DNA from: an uncultured Eubacteriales bacterium
GTDB taxonomy: Bacteria > Bacillota > Clostridia > Christensenellales > CAG-138
Direction: 5' to 3'
Length of the DNA stretch: 47,957 nucleotides
Assembly: GCA_900549955.1 (NCBI GenBank)
Contig: URQH01000012.1
Coordinates: 1-47,957 of the forward strand
A program made the translations under genes and the position numbers. The notes beneath the pieces were generated by a model, which saw nothing but the letters and a program-made list of their open reading frames with translations, was not told the DNA's origin and searched no databases. Shown one piece after another: positions 32,240 through 41,514 of this stretch; positions within the stretch are counted from its first letter, which is position 1; every line of letters starts with the position of its first letter.

Positions 32240-34612
32240 TTACTCCTCGGTCTTAAAGGCCTGGAACAGGTCGGCCAGTGACGTGGTCGTCGCCTGCACC
32301 GGCGGCAGCTCATAGTCGCCATCCTCGCTGCTGCGGCGGCGACGGTCGCCACCACGCTCCCTGCGCTCGCCGCCGTCGCTCTGCTGCGCGGCATGCTCGC
32401 TGCGGTCACGGCGCTGTTGCTGCTGGTCGCGCTCGCGCTGGCGCTGCTCCTGACGCTCCTGATACTGGCGGTCACGCTCGGCGCGCTCGGCCTGCAGCTG
32501 TTCCGCCACTTCCGGCTGCTCCTCGAGGATTGCCTCGCGGCGGCTGAGGCTGATGCGCTTGGCCTCGGTGTTCACATCGAGCACCTTGCAGCGGACGATG
32601 TCGCCCACCTTGAGCTCGTCCTCCACCTTCGCAATACGGCGCACGCCAACCTGCGAGATGTGGATGAGGCCGTCGATCGTGGACTCCAGCGCAACGAACG
32701 CACCAAACGGCACGATACGGACCACCTTGCCCTCCACAATGGAGCCGACCGGGTATTTCTTGTCCGCAAGCGTCCAGGGCTTGGGCTGCAGCTGCTTGTA
32801 TCCCAGGGAGACGCGCTCTTTCTCCACGTCCACGTTCAGGATGAGCACTTCGATCTCCTGGCCAATGGACAGCACGTCGGACGTGTGCTTCACGCGGCCC
32901 CACGCGGCGTCGGTCACGTGTACGAGGCCGTCGATACCGCCGATGTCGACAAACGCGCCGAAATCGGTGATGCGGCGGACGATACCCTTGACCTTGCTGC
33001 CCACGACCAGCGACTCCCACTTGGCGCGCTTGGCGGCGGCAGCCTCGGCGAGCAGCACCTGCTTCTGGGAGGCGACAATGCGCTTGCGCTGTTTGTCCAC
33101 TTCCAGCACCTTCAGGCGCATGGGCTTGCCGACGTATTCGCTGAGGTTCTCAATGTATTTGGTCGAAACCTGGGAGGCCGGCACAAACGCGCGGATGCCT
33201 TCGATATCCGCAATGATGCCGCCCTTGACGACTTCCTTGCCGACCGCGTCGAACACCTTGTTCTCCACGTCCTCATCGGCCATCAGGTTGTCCCAGAGCT
33301 TCTTGCTTTCGACGTTCTTGCGGGAGAGGAGCACATTACCTTCCCCATCGTTGACCTTCAAGACCTCGACCTCGATGGAGTCGCCCACCTTGAGCAGCTC
33401 TGCCGGATCGGCGTCGGCGTCGCTCGAAAACTCATTCTTCGGAATGATGCCATCGGACTTGTAGCCGACGTTGACGTACACTTCGCCGTCCACGATCTGC
33501 AACACGGTGCCCGTGATGATCTGGCCGTTGCGAATGCGCGTCAGGGTCTTCTCGAAGGCCTCTGCAAAATCGGACGTCTCCTCTGCCTGCTCGGCAGGTT
33601 CGGTCGCTTCCTCTGCCGCGGGCGCCTCTGTCGCTTCCGCTTCCACGGCGGGCTCGGCTTCCACGGCGGGTTCTTCGGCCGCAACGACTTCCTCAGTCAC
33701 AGCGGGGGCTTCGGTCACGGCGATTTCCTCGGCGGGAGCTTCCGCTTCGATGGTTTCAATCGTCGTCTTTTCCAGTTCGCTCATCAGTTGTATAACCTCC
33801 CTAATCATCCAGTCCGGCGTCGATGCGCCTGCGACAACTCCTATTATATCATCGGATTGTAAATTATCAAGAAAAAGTTTACCGATATCGCCTATATTCT
33901 CTATGGTTTTGGTATCTTGGCACAGCTTTTGGGAGATTTCCGCCAATCGAGCCGTATTGGCGCTCGAACGGGAGCCGATGACGAGCATGTGACGGCACCG
34001 TGCAGCAATCAACGCGGCCTCCCGCTGGCGCTGCCGCGTCGTGTCACAAATGGTGTCATGCACCGTCAGGTCGGCCACGCGCGCCCGCACGGCGAGCAGG
34101 ATCTCCTCAAACCCCGCGCGGTCCATCGTCGTCTGCGCCACGAGGCACGCGCGCTCCAGCGGGGGCAGCCCGGCAGCGTCTTCCGCCGTCTCGAGCACAT
34201 ATACCGCTTCCCCGGCATAGCCGCAGATCCCGACGACCTCCGGGTGTGCCGCCCGCCCTGCGATGAGCACGGGCACCCCCTGTGCGGCGGCCGCCGCAGC
34301 AAAACGGTGGATGCGCTTCACAAACGGGCACGTCGCGTCCACCACGCGGATGCCGCGCAGCGCGCAGCCCGTCTCGACCGCCGGCGGCACGCCATGGGCG
34401 CGCAGAATCAGCGTGTCGCCCGGCCGGAGGGCCTCCAAGCCGTCCACCGCGCGCACGCCATGGGCAGAGAGCTGTTCCACCACGCGCTCGTTATGAATGA
34501 TCGCGCCATAGGTATAGACCGTACGGGCGCCGTCCGCCAGCTGCTCGGCCAGCGCCACCGCGCGGCGGACGCCGAAGCAGAACCCGCTGTGCTTCCCCAA
34601 CAGAATGCGCAT
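32240..34612 (-). CDS. ispH-rpsA: IspH-ribosomal protein S1 fusion
   Basis: One 790-codon frame joining two proteins. Residues 1-276 are HMBPP reductase IspH, last step of the MEP isoprenoid pathway: Fe-S cysteines C12 (GFCFGV), C95 (DATCPF) and C189 (HDTICDTT) are present, and it ends in the usual AGASTPDWMI. Residues 277-345 are an acidic Ala/Glu-rich linker; then come four S1 RNA-binding domains (about 362-431, 450-515, 537-603, 622-690) and a Gln/Arg/Glu-rich disordered tail (700-790). Such fusions are known in Clostridia. An internal ATG at 33784 (MSELEKTT) has GGGAGG 11 nt upstream and could yield S1 alone. The gene follows plsC by 5 nt with GGAGG before its ATG. Confidence 0.95.
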   Translation of the reverse strand: MRILLGKHSGFCFGVRRAVALAEQLADGARTVYTYGAIIHNERVVEQLSAHGVRAVDGLEALRPGDTLILRAHGVPPAVETGCALRGIRVVDATCPFVKRIHRFAAAAAAQGVPVLIAGRAAHPEVVGICGYAGEAVYVLETAEDAAGLPPLERACLVAQTTMDRAGFEEILLAVRARVADLTVHDTICDTTRQRQREAALIAARCRHMLVIGSRSSANTARLAEISQKLCQDTKTIENIGDIGKLFLDNLQSDDIIGVVAGASTPDWMIREVIQLMSELEKTTIETIEAEAPAEEIAVTEAPAVTEEVVAAEEPAVEAEPAVEAEATEAPAAEEATEPAEQAEETSDFAEAFEKTLTRIRNGQIITGTVLQIVDGEVYVNVGYKSDGIIPKNEFSSDADADPAELLKVGDSIEVEVLKVNDGEGNVLLSRKNVESKKLWDNLMADEDVENKVFDAVGKEVVKGGIIADIEGIRAFVPASQVSTKYIENLSEYVGKPMRLKVLEVDKQRKRIVASQKQVLLAEAAAAKRAKWESLVVGSKVKGIVRRITDFGAFVDIGGIDGLVHVTDAAWGRVKHTSDVLSIGQEIEVLILNVDVEKERVSLGYKQLQPKPWTLADKKYPVGSIVEGKVVRIVPFGAFVALESTIDGLIHISQVGVRRIAKVEDELKVGDIVRCKVLDVNTEAKRISLSRREAILEEQPEVAEQLQAERAERDRQYQERQEQRQRERDQQQQRRDRSEHAAQQSDGGERRERGGDRRRRSSEDGDYELPPVQATTTSLADLFQAFKTEE

Positions 34613-34617
34613 CCGGG

Positions 34618-35208
34618 TCAGGCCTCCAGACGCAGCCGGAGCTGCTGCAGCTTGTCGGCAATGGCCTGCGTGACCACGTCCACCGGCTTGCCCTTGTGCG
34701 TCGCGGCAATGGCCTGGGCGTCCATCGGCTCACCGACGATCATGTTGATGCGCAGCTTGCGGTAGGTGCGCGGGTCCGAATAGATCGGGATGATGGGCAC
34801 CTTGCAGCGCAGCGCCAGGAACGCCGCCCCGCGCTCCAGTTCGTCCAACTCGCCCGTGACCGAGCGCCTTCCCTCCGGGAAAATGCCGAACACGCGCCCC
34901 TTTTGCAGCACGTCCATCGCCTGGCGGAGCGACGCCATGTCCGCCTGCTTGCGGTTGACCGGAAACGCATACAGCCCGCGCATGAGCAAAAACCGCGCCA
35001 CGGGGTTGTGAAACAGCTCCTGCTTGGCCATGAAGTGGATGATGCGGGGGCTGATGAGCGCGATGAGGATCGGGTCGGACAGCGCCCAGTGGTTGCTGAC
35101 CACGATCGCGCCGCCGCGGCGCCACAGGTGCCTGAGCCCGCGCACGCGCGGCCGCATGAGCAGGAACACAAGCGGGGAGAGGATCAGTTTGGCCAGCACA
35201 TAGATCAT
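34618..35208 (-). CDS. plsC: 1-Acylglycerol-3-phosphate acyltransferase
   Basis: A 196-residue acyltransferase making phosphatidic acid. The catalytic NHWALSD (Hx4D) motif and the substrate-binding FPEGRRS are present, and the N-terminus (MIYVLAKLILSPLVFLLM) is a membrane anchor. Its ATG at 35208 overlaps the cmk stop (ATGA), so it is translationally coupled. The cmk-plsC-ispH/rpsA order is well known in Firmicutes. Confidence 0.93.
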   Translation of the reverse strand: MIYVLAKLILSPLVFLLMRPRVRGLRHLWRRGGAIVVSNHWALSDPILIALISPRIIHFMAKQELFHNPVARFLLMRGLYAFPVNRKQADMASLRQAMDVLQKGRVFGIFPEGRRSVTGELDELERGAAFLALRCKVPIIPIYSDPRTYRKLRINMIVGEPMDAQAIAATHKGKPVDVVTQAIADKLQQLRLRLEA

Positions 35209-35885
35209 CTGCCGCCGACCTCCCGCACACGGCGCAGGATCGTCTCCGTCACTTCCTCGACGGTCATCCCCGTGGAGTCGATGTACAGCGCGTCCTCCGC
35301 CTGCCGGAGCGGCATATACGCACGATGGCTGTCGTTGTAGTCCCGCTGCTCGATCTCCCGCGCAACGTCCGCCAGCGTGCCGGCCGCGGCGCCGCGGGCC
35401 GCCAGTTCCAGCAGACGGCGCCTCGCCCGCTCCTCGACGCTTGCGGTCAGATAAAACTTGTACGGCGTATCCGGCAGCACGTTGGTGCCGATGTCGCGCC
35501 CGTCCATGACCACGTCGTTCTCGCGCGCCACCTGGCGCTGCAGCTCGGTCAGCTTCACCCGCACCGCGCGGTGGGCCGACACGTCCGACGCCGCCATGGA
35601 CAGCTCCGGCGTGCGCAGGCCGCCCGTCACGTCCTCGCCGGAGAGCAGCACGCGCTGCCCGTCTTCCGTGTACCGCACGCGGATGTCCGCGTCGCGCAGG
35701 ACCCGCTCTACCGCCGCCTCGTCGCCCACCGGCACGCCGCAACGCATGGCGTACAGCGCCATGGCGCGGTACATGGCGCCGGTGTCGAGATAGCGGATGT
35801 GCAGGCGCTCCGCCACGCGCCGCGCCACCGTGCTCTTGCCCGCGCCCGCAGGCCCGTCGATGGCGATGTTCAATCGCTGCTGCAT
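35205..35885 (-). CDS. cmk: Cytidylate kinase
   Basis: A 226-residue (d)CMP kinase. The P-loop is GPAGAGKST (about 9-17), the DTGAMYRAMALYAMR motif and the C-terminal RDYNDSHRAYMPLRQAEDAL are typical. GGGAGGAGCGT precedes the ATG at 35885. The start lies 16 nt inside the end of the upstream flavoprotein gene. Confidence 0.96.
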   Translation of the reverse strand: MQQRLNIAIDGPAGAGKSTVARRVAERLHIRYLDTGAMYRAMALYAMRCGVPVGDEAAVERVLRDADIRVRYTEDGQRVLLSGEDVTGGLRTPELSMAASDVSAHRAVRVKLTELQRQVARENDVVMDGRDIGTNVLPDTPYKFYLTASVEERARRRLLELAARGAAAGTLADVAREIEQRDYNDSHRAYMPLRQAEDALYIDSTGMTVEEVTETILRRVREVGGR

Positions 35886-37099
35886 ACGCTCCTCCCGGCC
35901 AACGCGCCCGTCGACCACGCAATTTGAAGGTTGTAGCCGCCCGTCACGGCGTCCACGTCGATGAGTTCCCCGGCAAAATACAAGCCCGCCACCCGGCGGG
36001 ACATCAGCGTCCTGGGCTGGATGTCGCGGACCGAGACGCCGCCGCGCGTGACGATCGCCTCGTCGATCGGCCGGGCGCCGGCCACGGTCAGCGGCAGCCC
36101 TTTGAGCGCGCCGCAGAGGGCGGCGCGCGCCGCGCGCGTGAACTCGCTCGCACGCTGCCGCGCATCGAGGCCCGCCTCCTCCAGCACCCGCAGCAGCAGC
36201 CGTTCCGGCAGCAGCGCATGCAGCGCACCGGCCAGCTGCTTCTGGCGGTTGGCCTCCAGCTCGCGCAGCAGACGCGCATCCAGCTGTTGTGCCGTGAGGC
36301 CGGGCTTGAGGTCGATCGCCAGGCGCACGCCGGCCGGATCGTCGGCAATCAGCGACGAAAGCGTGAGTACGAGCGGGCCGGATACGCCAAAGTGCGTGAA
36401 CAGCAGCTCGCCCGGTTCGGAGGCGTGCAGGCGCCGGTCGCCGCGAAACGCCGACAGCGTCACATTCCGCAGCGTCAGCCCCGAGAGCGTCTCCGGCCAG
36501 GCCTCGCGCGTGACGAGCGGCACCAGCGCGCCGCGCGCCGCCTCGACGGCGTGCCCCGTCTCCCGTGCAAAGCGGTATCCGTCGCCCGTAGAACCGGTCT
36601 GCGGATAGCTGCGGCCGCCCGTGGCGAGAATCGCCGCGTCGCAGGGGATCGTCTCCCGCTCCGTGCGCACGGCGCGAAGCGCACCGCCCTCCGTTTCAAG
36701 GCCGGTCACGCGCGTGTGCAATCGCACCTCCGCGCCGCTTTGGCGCACGTGGCGCTCCATCGCGCGCAGGATGTCGCTGGACTTGTCGGACACGGGAAAC
36801 ACGCGCCCACCCCGCTCCGTCTTGAGCGGCACGCCGAGCCGCTCCAAAAGCGCCATCAGGTCGCGGTTGTCAAACGCAGCAAACGCGCTGTATAAAAAGC
36901 GGGGGTTGTGCACGACGGCCGCGAAAAAGCCGTCCCTGTCGCACGCGTTGGTGACATTGCAGCGTCCCTTGCCGGTGATATAGAGCTTCTTCCCCAGTTT
37001 TTCGTTTTGTTCGAGCAGCAGCACGCGCGCGCCCGCCTGCGCCGCCTCCGCCGCGGCGAGCATGCCGGCCGGGCCGCCGCCCACGACGACGACGGTCAT
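35870..37099 (-). CDS. HI0933/BaiN-like FAD-dependent oxidoreductase
   Basis: A 409-residue flavoprotein. The FAD-binding GGGPAGMLAAAEAAQAGARVLLLEQNEKLGKKL is followed by the ITGKGRCNVTNAC motif, the LATGGRSYPQTGSTGDGY segment and the closing GLYFAGELIDVDAVTGGYNLQ, all hallmarks of the family. Members reduce various substrates (for example BaiN in bile-acid metabolism), but the natural substrate here is unknown. Overlaps: 4 nt with the RpiR gene upstream and 16 nt with cmk downstream, so it is part of one operon. Confidence 0.92.
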   Translation of the reverse strand: MTVVVVGGGPAGMLAAAEAAQAGARVLLLEQNEKLGKKLYITGKGRCNVTNACDRDGFFAAVVHNPRFLYSAFAAFDNRDLMALLERLGVPLKTERGGRVFPVSDKSSDILRAMERHVRQSGAEVRLHTRVTGLETEGGALRAVRTERETIPCDAAILATGGRSYPQTGSTGDGYRFARETGHAVEAARGALVPLVTREAWPETLSGLTLRNVTLSAFRGDRRLHASEPGELLFTHFGVSGPLVLTLSSLIADDPAGVRLAIDLKPGLTAQQLDARLLRELEANRQKQLAGALHALLPERLLLRVLEEAGLDARQRASEFTRAARAALCGALKGLPLTVAGARPIDEAIVTRGGVSVRDIQPRTLMSRRVAGLYFAGELIDVDAVTGGYNLQIAWSTGALAGRSVCSSD

Positions 37100-37989
37100 G
37101 TGCCCCGCCGTTCCTGCTGCGCGTCCCCGGCAAGCTTGTGTGGATCGGTCATATACACGCCTTCCTCGCTCCAGATCTGCTCCAGCTGGTTCAAATGCTG
37201 ATAGGCCTCGTCCTTGCGCGCCAGGCCCACCGCCATGATGATGGCGTTGATGAGCGAGAGCGGCGCTACGAGCGAGTCGGCAAAGCTGGCCATGTTGCTG
37301 CGCGCGCACAGCACATAGTCCGCGTGCTGCGCAGAAGGCGAGTTGGGCACGTCCGTCAGCGTGATGACGGTTGCGCCGCGCTGCTTGGCATAGCGCATGG
37401 CGTCCACCGTGCGCACGCTGTAGCGCGGGAAACTGATGCCGATGCACACGTCCTCCGGCCCAAGGCGGATCATGCGCTCGTAAATGTCCTGCACCGCGCC
37501 GTTGACGAACATCACGTTGTCGCACACGTAGTCGAGATAATATGTCAAAAACTGCGCGAGCGACATCGCGCTGCGGATGCCCAGCACATAGATGCGCCGC
37601 GCGCCGAGCAGCGCCTCGATCGCCGCGTGAAAGCTGTCGTTGTCGATCATGTCGATCGTCGCGCGGATGTTGTTCATGTCGTCCGTGAGGACGCGTTTCA
37701 GGATGTCGTTCTGCGGAATGGACGCGGCCAGCCGGATGCGCTGCACGCTGGTCAGGCGGTGGCGGATGAGCTCCTGCAGCCCCTCCTGCAGCGCCGGATA
37801 TCCGTCGAGCCCGATCGCATAGGCAAAGCGCACCACGGTCGACTCGCTGACGCCGACCGTCTCGCCAAGGCGCGCCGCCGTCATGAAGGCCGCGTCGTCA
37901 TAGGAGTGCATGATGTATTCCGCAATCCGTTTCTGCCCCTTGGAAAACTGCTGATACTGTTCCGCGATTACGTCGAGCAGGCCTTCCAT
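37096..37989 (-). CDS. RpiR/MurR-family transcriptional regulator
   Basis: A 297-residue regulator with an N-terminal helix-turn-helix (about 1-77; KGQKRIAEYIM, ARLGETVGVSESTVVRFAYAIG) and a C-terminal SIS sugar-phosphate domain (about 120-250; ARRIYVLGIRSAMSLAQFLTYYL). It should sense a phosphosugar and regulate sugar catabolism or cell-wall recycling genes; targets are not visible. GCAAGGAGGAGACGC precedes the ATG. The gene sits in a housekeeping operon without sugar genes. Confidence 0.92.
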   Translation of the reverse strand: MEGLLDVIAEQYQQFSKGQKRIAEYIMHSYDDAAFMTAARLGETVGVSESTVVRFAYAIGLDGYPALQEGLQELIRHRLTSVQRIRLAASIPQNDILKRVLTDDMNNIRATIDMIDNDSFHAAIEALLGARRIYVLGIRSAMSLAQFLTYYLDYVCDNVMFVNGAVQDIYERMIRLGPEDVCIGISFPRYSVRTVDAMRYAKQRGATVITLTDVPNSPSAQHADYVLCARSNMASFADSLVAPLSLINAIIMAVGLARKDEAYQHLNQLEQIWSEEGVYMTDPHKLAGDAQQERRGT

Positions 37990-38005
37990 GCGTCTCCTCC
38001 TTGCC

Positions 38006-38773
38006 TCACCGGTTGAATTCTTCCACGGAAATCCCGTGCATCGTATTGAAATCCGTCAGGTCGTACGTCAATGGCGTACACACCGCCCAGCCCTCGCGCA
38101 CCCAGCGCTCGTCCACGTCCTCGCCTTCGTGCGCGCTGAGCTTCTGCCCGCTCGGCGCCCAGAAGTAGCGCCCACCGTACGGGTCCGTCCGCTCTTCAAA
38201 GCGCAGCGGGTACTGATTGACGGCCAGCGGCGCGGTGCGCACGCCGGCCAGCGCCTCGAACGGCACGTCCGGCACGTTGATGTTGAGCACCACGCCAAAC
38301 GGCAGCGGCGCGACCTGCAGGCGCTCCGCCGCGCGGAGGGCCACGCGGGCCGCCGTCTCAAAGTGCACGGGCCGGTGCCCGTGACACGACACCGCGATGG
38401 CCTGATAGCCCAGCAGCGCCGCCTCGTGCGCCGCGGCCACCGTGCCGGAATACAGCGTGTCCGTGCCCAGATTTGCGCCCTCGTTCACACCGGAGAGCAC
38501 CAGATCCGGCTCCGGGAACAGGTTGCCCAGCGCCAGGCGCACGCAGTCCACCGGCGTGCCCGTCACGGCATAGGCCTCGACGTCCGGCGCGGCCGGCAGC
38601 GACACGCGCTCGGCGCGCAGCGGATCGAACAGCGTCATCGAGCGGCTGGCAGCACTGCGCTGCCGGTGAGGCGCCGCCACGAACACCTCATGCCCCGCCG
38701 CCTGCAAGGTTTTTGCAAGAGCGCCGATGCCAGCCGCCAAATATCCATCGTCGTTGCTGAGGAGTAGTTTCAT
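38006..38773 (-). CDS. surE: 5'/3'-Nucleotidase SurE
   Basis: A 255-residue SurE phosphatase. SNDDG (6-10) gives the metal-binding Asp pair, and the family motifs VAAPHRQRSAASRSMTL, TPVDCVRLAL and SGVNEGANLGTDTLYSGTVAAA are intact. The C-terminal NTMHGISVEEFNR is typical. First gene of the operon surE-rpiR-flavoprotein-cmk-plsC-ispH/rpsA; AGGGAACTTGC precedes the ATG. Confidence 0.96.
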   Translation of the reverse strand: MKLLLSNDDGYLAAGIGALAKTLQAAGHEVFVAAPHRQRSAASRSMTLFDPLRAERVSLPAAPDVEAYAVTGTPVDCVRLALGNLFPEPDLVLSGVNEGANLGTDTLYSGTVAAAHEAALLGYQAIAVSCHGHRPVHFETAARVALRAAERLQVAPLPFGVVLNINVPDVPFEALAGVRTAPLAVNQYPLRFEERTDPYGGRYFWAPSGQKLSAHEGEDVDERWVREGWAVCTPLTYDLTDFNTMHGISVEEFNR

Positions 38774-38802
38774 GCAAGTTCCCTGTCAAAAAGATATCCT
38801 AT

Positions 38803-38831
38803 AGTGTACCACACCGGTCGCCAAAAAGCAA
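38803..38831 (-). promoter_or_regulatory. Promoter of the surE operon
   Basis: -35 TTGCTT (38831-38826), 17-nt spacer, -10 TACACT (38808-38803) on the minus strand; TG just before the -10 strengthens it. The -35 overlaps the T-tract of the feoB terminator. Confidence 0.6.
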
Positions 38832-38869
38832 TTCCTGCAGGAAATCTTTCCTTTCCCTGCAGGAATTGC
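38828..38869 (-). terminator. Intrinsic terminator of feoA-feoB
   Basis: A perfect 14-bp stem (GCAATTCCTGCAGG with CCTGCAGGAATTGC, 14-nt loop) followed by TTTTTGG on the minus strand, about 60 nt after the feoB stop. Confidence 0.85.
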
Positions 38870-38931
38870 CACTATCCCCTGTGGTGCAGGCGCTCCCGCA
38901 CCACTACAGGTTGCATGCGTCCACCAGTATG

Positions 38932-41469
38932 TCAGAACAGGCTGCCCAGTGTGTGGATGAGCAGCGCCATCACATAGGCCGCGGCGATCTGATAGCCGAT
39001 CGTGATCCAGGTGTGCCGCGCGCTGCCCAGCTCGCGCCGGATGGTCGCCACCGCGGCCATGCACGGCACGTACAGCAGCACAAACACGAGGAAGCAGTAG
39101 GCCGACAGCGGCGTGAACAGCGTCGAAAGCGCCGCCGGCAGCGCGCTGCCGGTCGCGCCAAGGAACATCGAAAGGGACGAGTTGACCGCCTCCTTGGCGA
39201 CCAGCCCGGTGAGCAGCGCCACAGACGCCTGCCACGTGCCAAAGCCGAGCGGCTGGAACACCGGCGCAATCCAGCCGCCCACCACGCCGAGGATGCTCGT
39301 CTCGGTGCGGTCCGTCATGGACAGCGTGAAGTCGAAGTGCATGAGAAACCACAGCACCACGCTCATGAGCAAAATGATCGTGCCGGCCTTTTGCAAAAAG
39401 TGCCCCACGCGCTCGCCCACGTGCAGCAGCGTGTTGCGCATGGACGGCCAGCGGTACGGCGGCAGTTCCAGCACGAACGCCGCGCGGTTTTCCCGGAACA
39501 GCGTGTGTTTGAACAGGATGCCGGACAGAATGCCCACCACGATGCCGAGCACATACAGGCTCAGCACCACGAGGCCGCGGTATTCATCGAAAAATGCGGA
39601 CGCAATCAGCCCGTACACCGGCAGTTTGGCGGAGCAGGACACGAATGGCAGCAGCATGATCGTCATGCGCCGGTCGTTCACATTCTCCATCGTCCGCGCG
39701 CTCATGGCGGCCGGCACCGTGCAACCAAACCCCATCAGCATCGGGATGAACGACTTGCCGGACAGGCCAAATCGCTTGAGCGCGCGATCCATGAGGAACG
39801 CCGTGCGCGACATATAGCCGCTGTCCTCGAGCAGCGACAGGCAGAAGAACAGCAGCGCAATCTGCGGCAAAAACACGAGCACGCCGCCGACACCCGTGAT
39901 AACGCCGTCGCACACGAGGCTGACGAGCCACGGCGCGGTGCCGGCCCCCTCGAGCAGCCCCCGCACCCACGGCGCAAAGAGGTCGCCGATCAGCCGCTCC
40001 ACCCCGTCCGACAGCCACGCGCCCAGCGTGTCGAACGTCAGCACGAAGATGCAGCCCATGATGAGCAGGAAAATCGGGATGCCCAGCCACTTGTTGGTCA
40101 ACACTGCGTCGATCCGGTCCGTGCGGTCCGGCCCGGCGCCGCGGCGGGAGGTCGCCGCCGCGCAGACGCGCCCAATGTAGCGGTACCGGCTGTCCGCCAC
40201 GCGGGTCTCGTTGTCGCCCGGTACGCCGGTCCCCACATAGTCCTGAATAACGGCGTCGATCGCCTGCGCCTGCGCGTCGGTCAGCTGCAGCTGGTCACGC
40301 ACCATCGTGTCGCCCTCGAGCAGCTTGATCTCCGCCCAGTGCGTCGGCAGGCCGGCCCGCGCGGGCGCGTCGCCCAGGATCTTTCCGATGCGGTGGTGCG
40401 CCGCGTGCGTGTGCGCGTCATACAGGTCGTCAGGCTCGATGTGAAAGCCCGTGTGCAGCTGCTCGTGCGCCAGCGTCAGCAGTTTGGCGCTCTCGCGCAG
40501 CAGTTCGTCCACGCCCTCGCCCGTGCGTGCGCAGATGGGCACCACCGGCACGCCCAGCTCGAGCGACAGGCGCGCGCAATCGATCGTCACGCCCATGCGC
40601 GCGACCTCGTCCATCATGTTGAGCGCCAGGATCATCGGCCGCTCCAGCTCCATCAGCTGCACCGTCAGATACAGGTTGCGCTCGAGGTTGGTCGCATCGA
40701 TGATGTTGATGATGGCGTCCGGCTTTTCTTCGATCACAAAATTGCGCGCCACGACCTCTTCCATCGAGTACGTGGAGAGCGAATAAATGCCCGGCAGATC
40801 CACGATCGTCATGTCGTGTCCGTGCGCGTGCAGATGACGTTCCTTTTTCTCGACCGTCACGCCCGGCCAGTTGCCCACGTATTCGCGCGCGCCGGTCAGC
40901 GCGTTGAACAACGTGGTCTTGCCGCAGTTGGGGTTGCCCACGAGCGCGAGCGTGACCGGCAGGTCGTCCTGCTCCGGCTGCACCGGCGTGGGCGCGGACG
41001 CCTTTTCGCTATCCCTGCGCCGGCACGACGCGGCGCACCCCGCGCAGTCCCCGGCGCTGCACGACCCGGGCGTGCGGATGATCCAGCGGGTCAGCTGTTC
41101 CGCCTGGCGGTGCGCCTCCAGATCCGTATCGGCCGCATGCGTGGCAAGCGCGGCGTCCGCGCGCGCGGCAAACTGCCGCTGCAGCTCCGCCTCGCGCTTG
41201 AGGTATTCCTCGGCCTCCGCGTCGCTCAGCAGCGTGATCTGCAGCGCGTCCTCGCGCCGCAGCGAGAGTGAATACCCGCGCAGGCTCACCTCGATCGGGT
41301 CGCCCAGCGGCGCAATGCGGCGCACCTCAATGCGCGTCATGGGCGTGATGCCCATGTCCACCAGCCGCCGCTTGACGCGCGGGTTTTCCGCGCCCACCGT
41401 TTTGACGACGCCGGCTTCCCCCGGTTGTAACTGTCCCAATGTATGTTCCATCATTTTCTCGTTTCCCAT
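38932..41469 (-). CDS. feoB: FeoA-FeoB fusion, ferrous iron transporter
   Basis: About 845 residues. The N-terminal FeoA/SH3-like domain (8-83: GEAGVVKTVGAENPRVKRRL) is joined by a linker with four cysteines (C-x4-C-x2-C-x3-C near 137-149) to the FeoB G domain: G1 GNPNCGKTT (178-186), DLPG, NMMD and VPICAR. The membrane part has the gate motifs (MLMGFGCTVPAAMSARTM and FVSCSAKLPVYGLI, with the conserved Cys) and a C-terminal permease half. It imports Fe2+ across the membrane. The start is uncertain: 41469 and 41454 have weak sites, and the ATG at 41505 directly abuts AAGGAG. Normally FeoA is a separate protein. Confidence 0.94.
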   Translation of the reverse strand: MGNEKMMEHTLGQLQPGEAGVVKTVGAENPRVKRRLVDMGITPMTRIEVRRIAPLGDPIEVSLRGYSLSLRREDALQITLLSDAEAEEYLKREAELQRQFAARADAALATHAADTDLEAHRQAEQLTRWIIRTPGSCSAGDCAGCAASCRRRDSEKASAPTPVQPEQDDLPVTLALVGNPNCGKTTLFNALTGAREYVGNWPGVTVEKKERHLHAHGHDMTIVDLPGIYSLSTYSMEEVVARNFVIEEKPDAIINIIDATNLERNLYLTVQLMELERPMILALNMMDEVARMGVTIDCARLSLELGVPVVPICARTGEGVDELLRESAKLLTLAHEQLHTGFHIEPDDLYDAHTHAAHHRIGKILGDAPARAGLPTHWAEIKLLEGDTMVRDQLQLTDAQAQAIDAVIQDYVGTGVPGDNETRVADSRYRYIGRVCAAATSRRGAGPDRTDRIDAVLTNKWLGIPIFLLIMGCIFVLTFDTLGAWLSDGVERLIGDLFAPWVRGLLEGAGTAPWLVSLVCDGVITGVGGVLVFLPQIALLFFCLSLLEDSGYMSRTAFLMDRALKRFGLSGKSFIPMLMGFGCTVPAAMSARTMENVNDRRMTIMLLPFVSCSAKLPVYGLIASAFFDEYRGLVVLSLYVLGIVVGILSGILFKHTLFRENRAAFVLELPPYRWPSMRNTLLHVGERVGHFLQKAGTIILLMSVVLWFLMHFDFTLSMTDRTETSILGVVGGWIAPVFQPLGFGTWQASVALLTGLVAKEAVNSSLSMFLGATGSALPAALSTLFTPLSAYCFLVFVLLYVPCMAAVATIRRELGSARHTWITIGYQIAAAYVMALLIHTLGSLF

Positions 41470-41514
41470 TCCGTCCGTGCCCAACCCGTCGCGCGAGGCC
41501 GGCATCTCCTTGCC

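Noticed and set aside
38866..41271. An 801-codon plus-strand frame opposite feoB
   Set aside because: Composition is His/Arg/Gln-rich shadow of a GC-rich gene, with no ribosome-binding site or motif; feoB on the other strand is unmistakable.
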